The notes under the pieces: model-generated
Seen by the model: the letters and a program-made list of their open reading frames with translations, nothing else
The model's database searches: none
What the model was told of the DNA's origin: nothing
Position numbers and translations under genes: made by a program
Assembly: GCA_030727085.1 (NCBI GenBank)
Contig: JANRCF010000023.1
Coordinates: forward strand, 1-17,819
Direction: 5' to 3'
Length of the DNA: 17,819 bases
Origin: Alphaproteobacteria bacterium
GTDB taxonomy: Bacteria; Pseudomonadota; Alphaproteobacteria; Paracaedibacterales; CAIOTO01
In this document: positions 15,801 to 17,819 of the stretch, piece by piece
Position numbering within the stretch: the stretch's first letter is position 1
How the letters are laid out: the number at the start of each line of letters is the position of its first letter

Positions 15801-17669
15801 TTATCCTTTTCTACCAACAGCATTCACATCCACAGGATACGTTTGCAACAATTCTATAACGTCATCCTTGCACCAGTAATCACGCGCAAACATAATTATT
15901 GTTTGCCCTGCGTAATTCACATAATAACCTGCGCCATAATTTAGTAAGAATTTTATTGTTTCTTTATCATTACTTAAACAGGCTTCTTCAAGCGGTGTAA
16001 ATATACCTATATTTATACTAGCATCAGCTCCCTCCGCGATTAATGCTTCCGCTTTTTCAAAGTCTGGCTCAGTATTATTACGTGAATAAGTATCAAGTAA
16101 AGAATTTAATTCCTTAGTTAAAGCCATAGGCCTTTCTGCTTTTACAAAATAATCATATATCGTTTCTTCGTTATGGACATGATCCGACTGTTTTTTGGCG
16201 GCAATAGAGTGCGCAGGTGTGGCAGCTTGCTCTGCTTTTTGTATTTCTTTTTTAACAAACTTTAATTTAGTTGGAATATCTGTAAAAAGAGAAAGTGAAT
16301 CCCAAGATTTTTTAAATTCAGGCCTAAGCTGTTCAGAAAGAGCAATTGAATGTCGAGGATCAATATTCAGTGGATAATACAATAAATGTTGCAACAAAAG
16401 ACACCCTATCGATTCTGGATTCAAAACGCCCTTTGCCTGCATAAATAAGAGATACAGATTTTGCTGAGATTCTGGGGTAAATGCTGTTTTTCTTTCACGT
16501 AAAATTTCAGTCGAAATTTTAAGAATTAAGTCTGTCTTTTTAGGTGTGAGTGTGTAATGACGTTCAATATATGCGCAAAATTCTTTCCAATCATTCATGA
16601 ATTCTTGGTCTATTGTGCGCACAAAATCAGCAAACTGAGGTATGTTTTTACCCTTTTCACTGGTAAGTCTTATAAATTCACGAATTCTTTCTTTATTAAC
16701 ATATTTTGGTGCTAGCCATTTATCAGCCACCATTAGCCAAGCTTTTGACTCTATTTTTTTATGAGCATTCCAGAAAGCAAGTGATTGGAAGAAGAATGGA
16801 TCTGACGAACTTGAATCGCCTGTTGCAAGCTGAAGATCAGCAAGTTGAGACAAGATGTGCCATTGATCGTCTGGTACAAACTCACGTGTGGTTATAACCT
16901 GATGAGGGTCCTGTATTTTTTCTCTTATTTTTTCAACCGCTGTGGGACTACCTTTTAAAAAGAAAACAACCTTTTTCCCACGTGCAAAGGCAGATTCGGA
17001 AAAGGCCACTAAAAGTTCAGGATTGATGTCTTTGTTAGGCGAATAATATCCCAAAACAAACACTGTATTTGAATTATAATTTTCACCAAAAATTAAATTA
17101 CGCCATTCTTCAGCAAGACGGCTAAAAAGACTTTCTTTTGTTTCAGTTACATCAATTGGTAAAAGTGGTTTCATATAGCCAAAACCACATGTTAAGCCAA
17201 GCGGCGTGTAAATAATATTTTCACCACTTATAAAATAATCCTTTGCTTGGCCTCCTGGGTATTCAGAAAAATATATGGCACCATAACGGTGGGGGAAAAT
17301 TAAGCCCGGATACGCAGAAACTCTGATATCAATAATGGCTCGCAAATTCTCTAAATATACTCCAGGGTTTTCTAATGATTGGGGCGGCCGAAAGCCCAGT
17401 GGATAAGCTTTTGTCTCACCCACTTTGTATCCTTTGTATGTGAATTCTCTGTGATGTCCTGTGCGTTCTAACACATCTAAAATGGCAGCAAATCGATCCG
17501 TATGGATAAGATCTCCCGTACCATCAAAAGCGCCGCCTTTTACCGGGTCTAGGGTTGTGTTTCCTAGCAAGGAAAAGGTAAGTGATGAATGATCAACAGC
17601 ATGCGATTGGCTTATGAAAAATATATTTAAAAAACAGAAGAGTGATGAGATCCATGTACGACGCTGCAT
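15801..17669 (-). CDS. Secreted protein with C-terminal ankyrin repeats and a possible glycosyltransferase-like region
   Basis: A 622-residue protein starting at the ATG at 17669, with AGG 8 nt upstream. The TTG at 17708 lies within the predicted promoter region and is rejected. The N-terminus is a signal peptide: RR, then a hydrophobic stretch, then SQSHA before VDHS. The C-terminal 90 residues carry about three ankyrin-type units (AEALIAEGADASI, TPLEEACLSNDKETIKFLLNYGA, DDVIELLQTYPVDVNAVG). The middle is mostly helical. Around residues 200-310, VFVLGYYSP, GKKVVFFLKG, REFVPDDQWHILSQLADLQL and ATGDSSSSD are arranged like the second half of a GT-B glycosyltransferase; this is a weak, by-eye resemblance. 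Ankyrin proteins exported by intracellular bacteria often contact host proteins. That is context, not proof. No close family is recognised. A lower GC content than the adjoining ligA suggests accessory origin. Confidence 0.75.
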   Translation of the reverse strand: MQRRTWISSLFCFLNIFFISQSHAVDHSSLTFSLLGNTTLDPVKGGAFDGTGDLIHTDRFAAILDVLERTGHHREFTYKGYKVGETKAYPLGFRPPQSLENPGVYLENLRAIIDIRVSAYPGLIFPHRYGAIYFSEYPGGQAKDYFISGENIIYTPLGLTCGFGYMKPLLPIDVTETKESLFSRLAEEWRNLIFGENYNSNTVFVLGYYSPNKDINPELLVAFSESAFARGKKVVFFLKGSPTAVEKIREKIQDPHQVITTREFVPDDQWHILSQLADLQLATGDSSSSDPFFFQSLAFWNAHKKIESKAWLMVADKWLAPKYVNKERIREFIRLTSEKGKNIPQFADFVRTIDQEFMNDWKEFCAYIERHYTLTPKKTDLILKISTEILRERKTAFTPESQQNLYLLFMQAKGVLNPESIGCLLLQHLLYYPLNIDPRHSIALSEQLRPEFKKSWDSLSLFTDIPTKLKFVKKEIQKAEQAATPAHSIAAKKQSDHVHNEETIYDYFVKAERPMALTKELNSLLDTYSRNNTEPDFEKAEALIAEGADASINIGIFTPLEEACLSNDKETIKFLLNYGAGYYVNYAGQTIIMFARDYWCKDDVIELLQTYPVDVNAVGRKG

Positions 17670-17693
17670 TAAAACGACCTGAAAAAAAACTTT

Positions 17694-17722
17694 TATATAA
17701 TATACCAATAGCGTGATAACAA
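17694..17722 (-). promoter_or_regulatory. Probable promoter of the ankyrin-repeat gene
   Basis: On the minus strand, TTGTTA (17722-17717) and TATATA (17699-17694) are separated by 17 bp. The start site would be about 25 nt upstream of the ATG at 17669, which also supports that start codon over the TTG at 17708. Confidence 0.4.
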
Positions 17723-17819
17723 TTAATTTTGCATTAATTTGTTAATATTTTATAAATAAAAAGAGGCTCTTATGCAAAACGAGTGGGTAGAATTTAAAGA
17801 CGTGTGATTTTTAAAAATG

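Noticed and set aside
17761..17819. ATG-started 11-codon frame at the right edge
   Set aside because: Too short and without support; the region upstream of the ankyrin gene otherwise shows nothing.

Overview
The window reads as a low-to-moderate GC alphaproteobacterial chromosome. A MucR/Ros-family regulator, a bamD-recN pair and the general gene styles are typical of that class. The AT-rich intergenic DNA, a secreted ankyrin-repeat protein and a degenerate subtilisin-like gene suggest an intracellular or host-associated lineage such as Holosporales or Rickettsiales. The class is a fair call; the order is inference.

Layout. Positions 1-1840 (+) hold a subtilase-like gene that enters from the left and appears frameshifted: the protease domain reads in one frame to 639, and a 400-residue tail of unknown type continues in another frame to 1840. 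Then come polA (1926-4643, +) and, convergent to it, miaB (6044-4674, -). A gap of about 300 bp carries the probable terminator of the mucR-type regulator gene (6834-6352, -), which has its own promoter. The bamD-recN pair (9519-6996, -) follows. Next are a tandem tRNA-Thr(UGU) - tRNA-Leu(GAG) pair with encoded CCA ends (9888-9717, -) and a membrane-anchored SIMPL-domain gene (10763-10017, -). From a divergent region with a 9-bp inverted repeat, a + strand cluster runs dacA, a LolA-like gene and rnhA (10943-13345). The right part holds ligA (15608-13551, -) and a secreted protein with C-terminal ankyrin repeats (17669-15801, -).

Functional themes are DNA replication and repair (polA, recN, ligA, rnhA), envelope biogenesis (bamD, dacA, LolA-like, SIMPL protein), tRNA supply and modification (miaB, two tRNAs) and one global-type regulator. 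PolA, RNase H and LigA together cover Okazaki fragment maturation, although they are not one operon here. The two ends (broken subtilase, ankyrin protein) look like accessory, host-interaction genes flanking a housekeeping core. I see no CRISPR array, insertion sequence, phage gene or recognisable defence system. The most unusual items are the disrupted subtilase, the ankyrin protein with a possible glycosyltransferase-like region, the MucR-type protein with an altered zinc-finger, and the inverted repeat in front of dacA.
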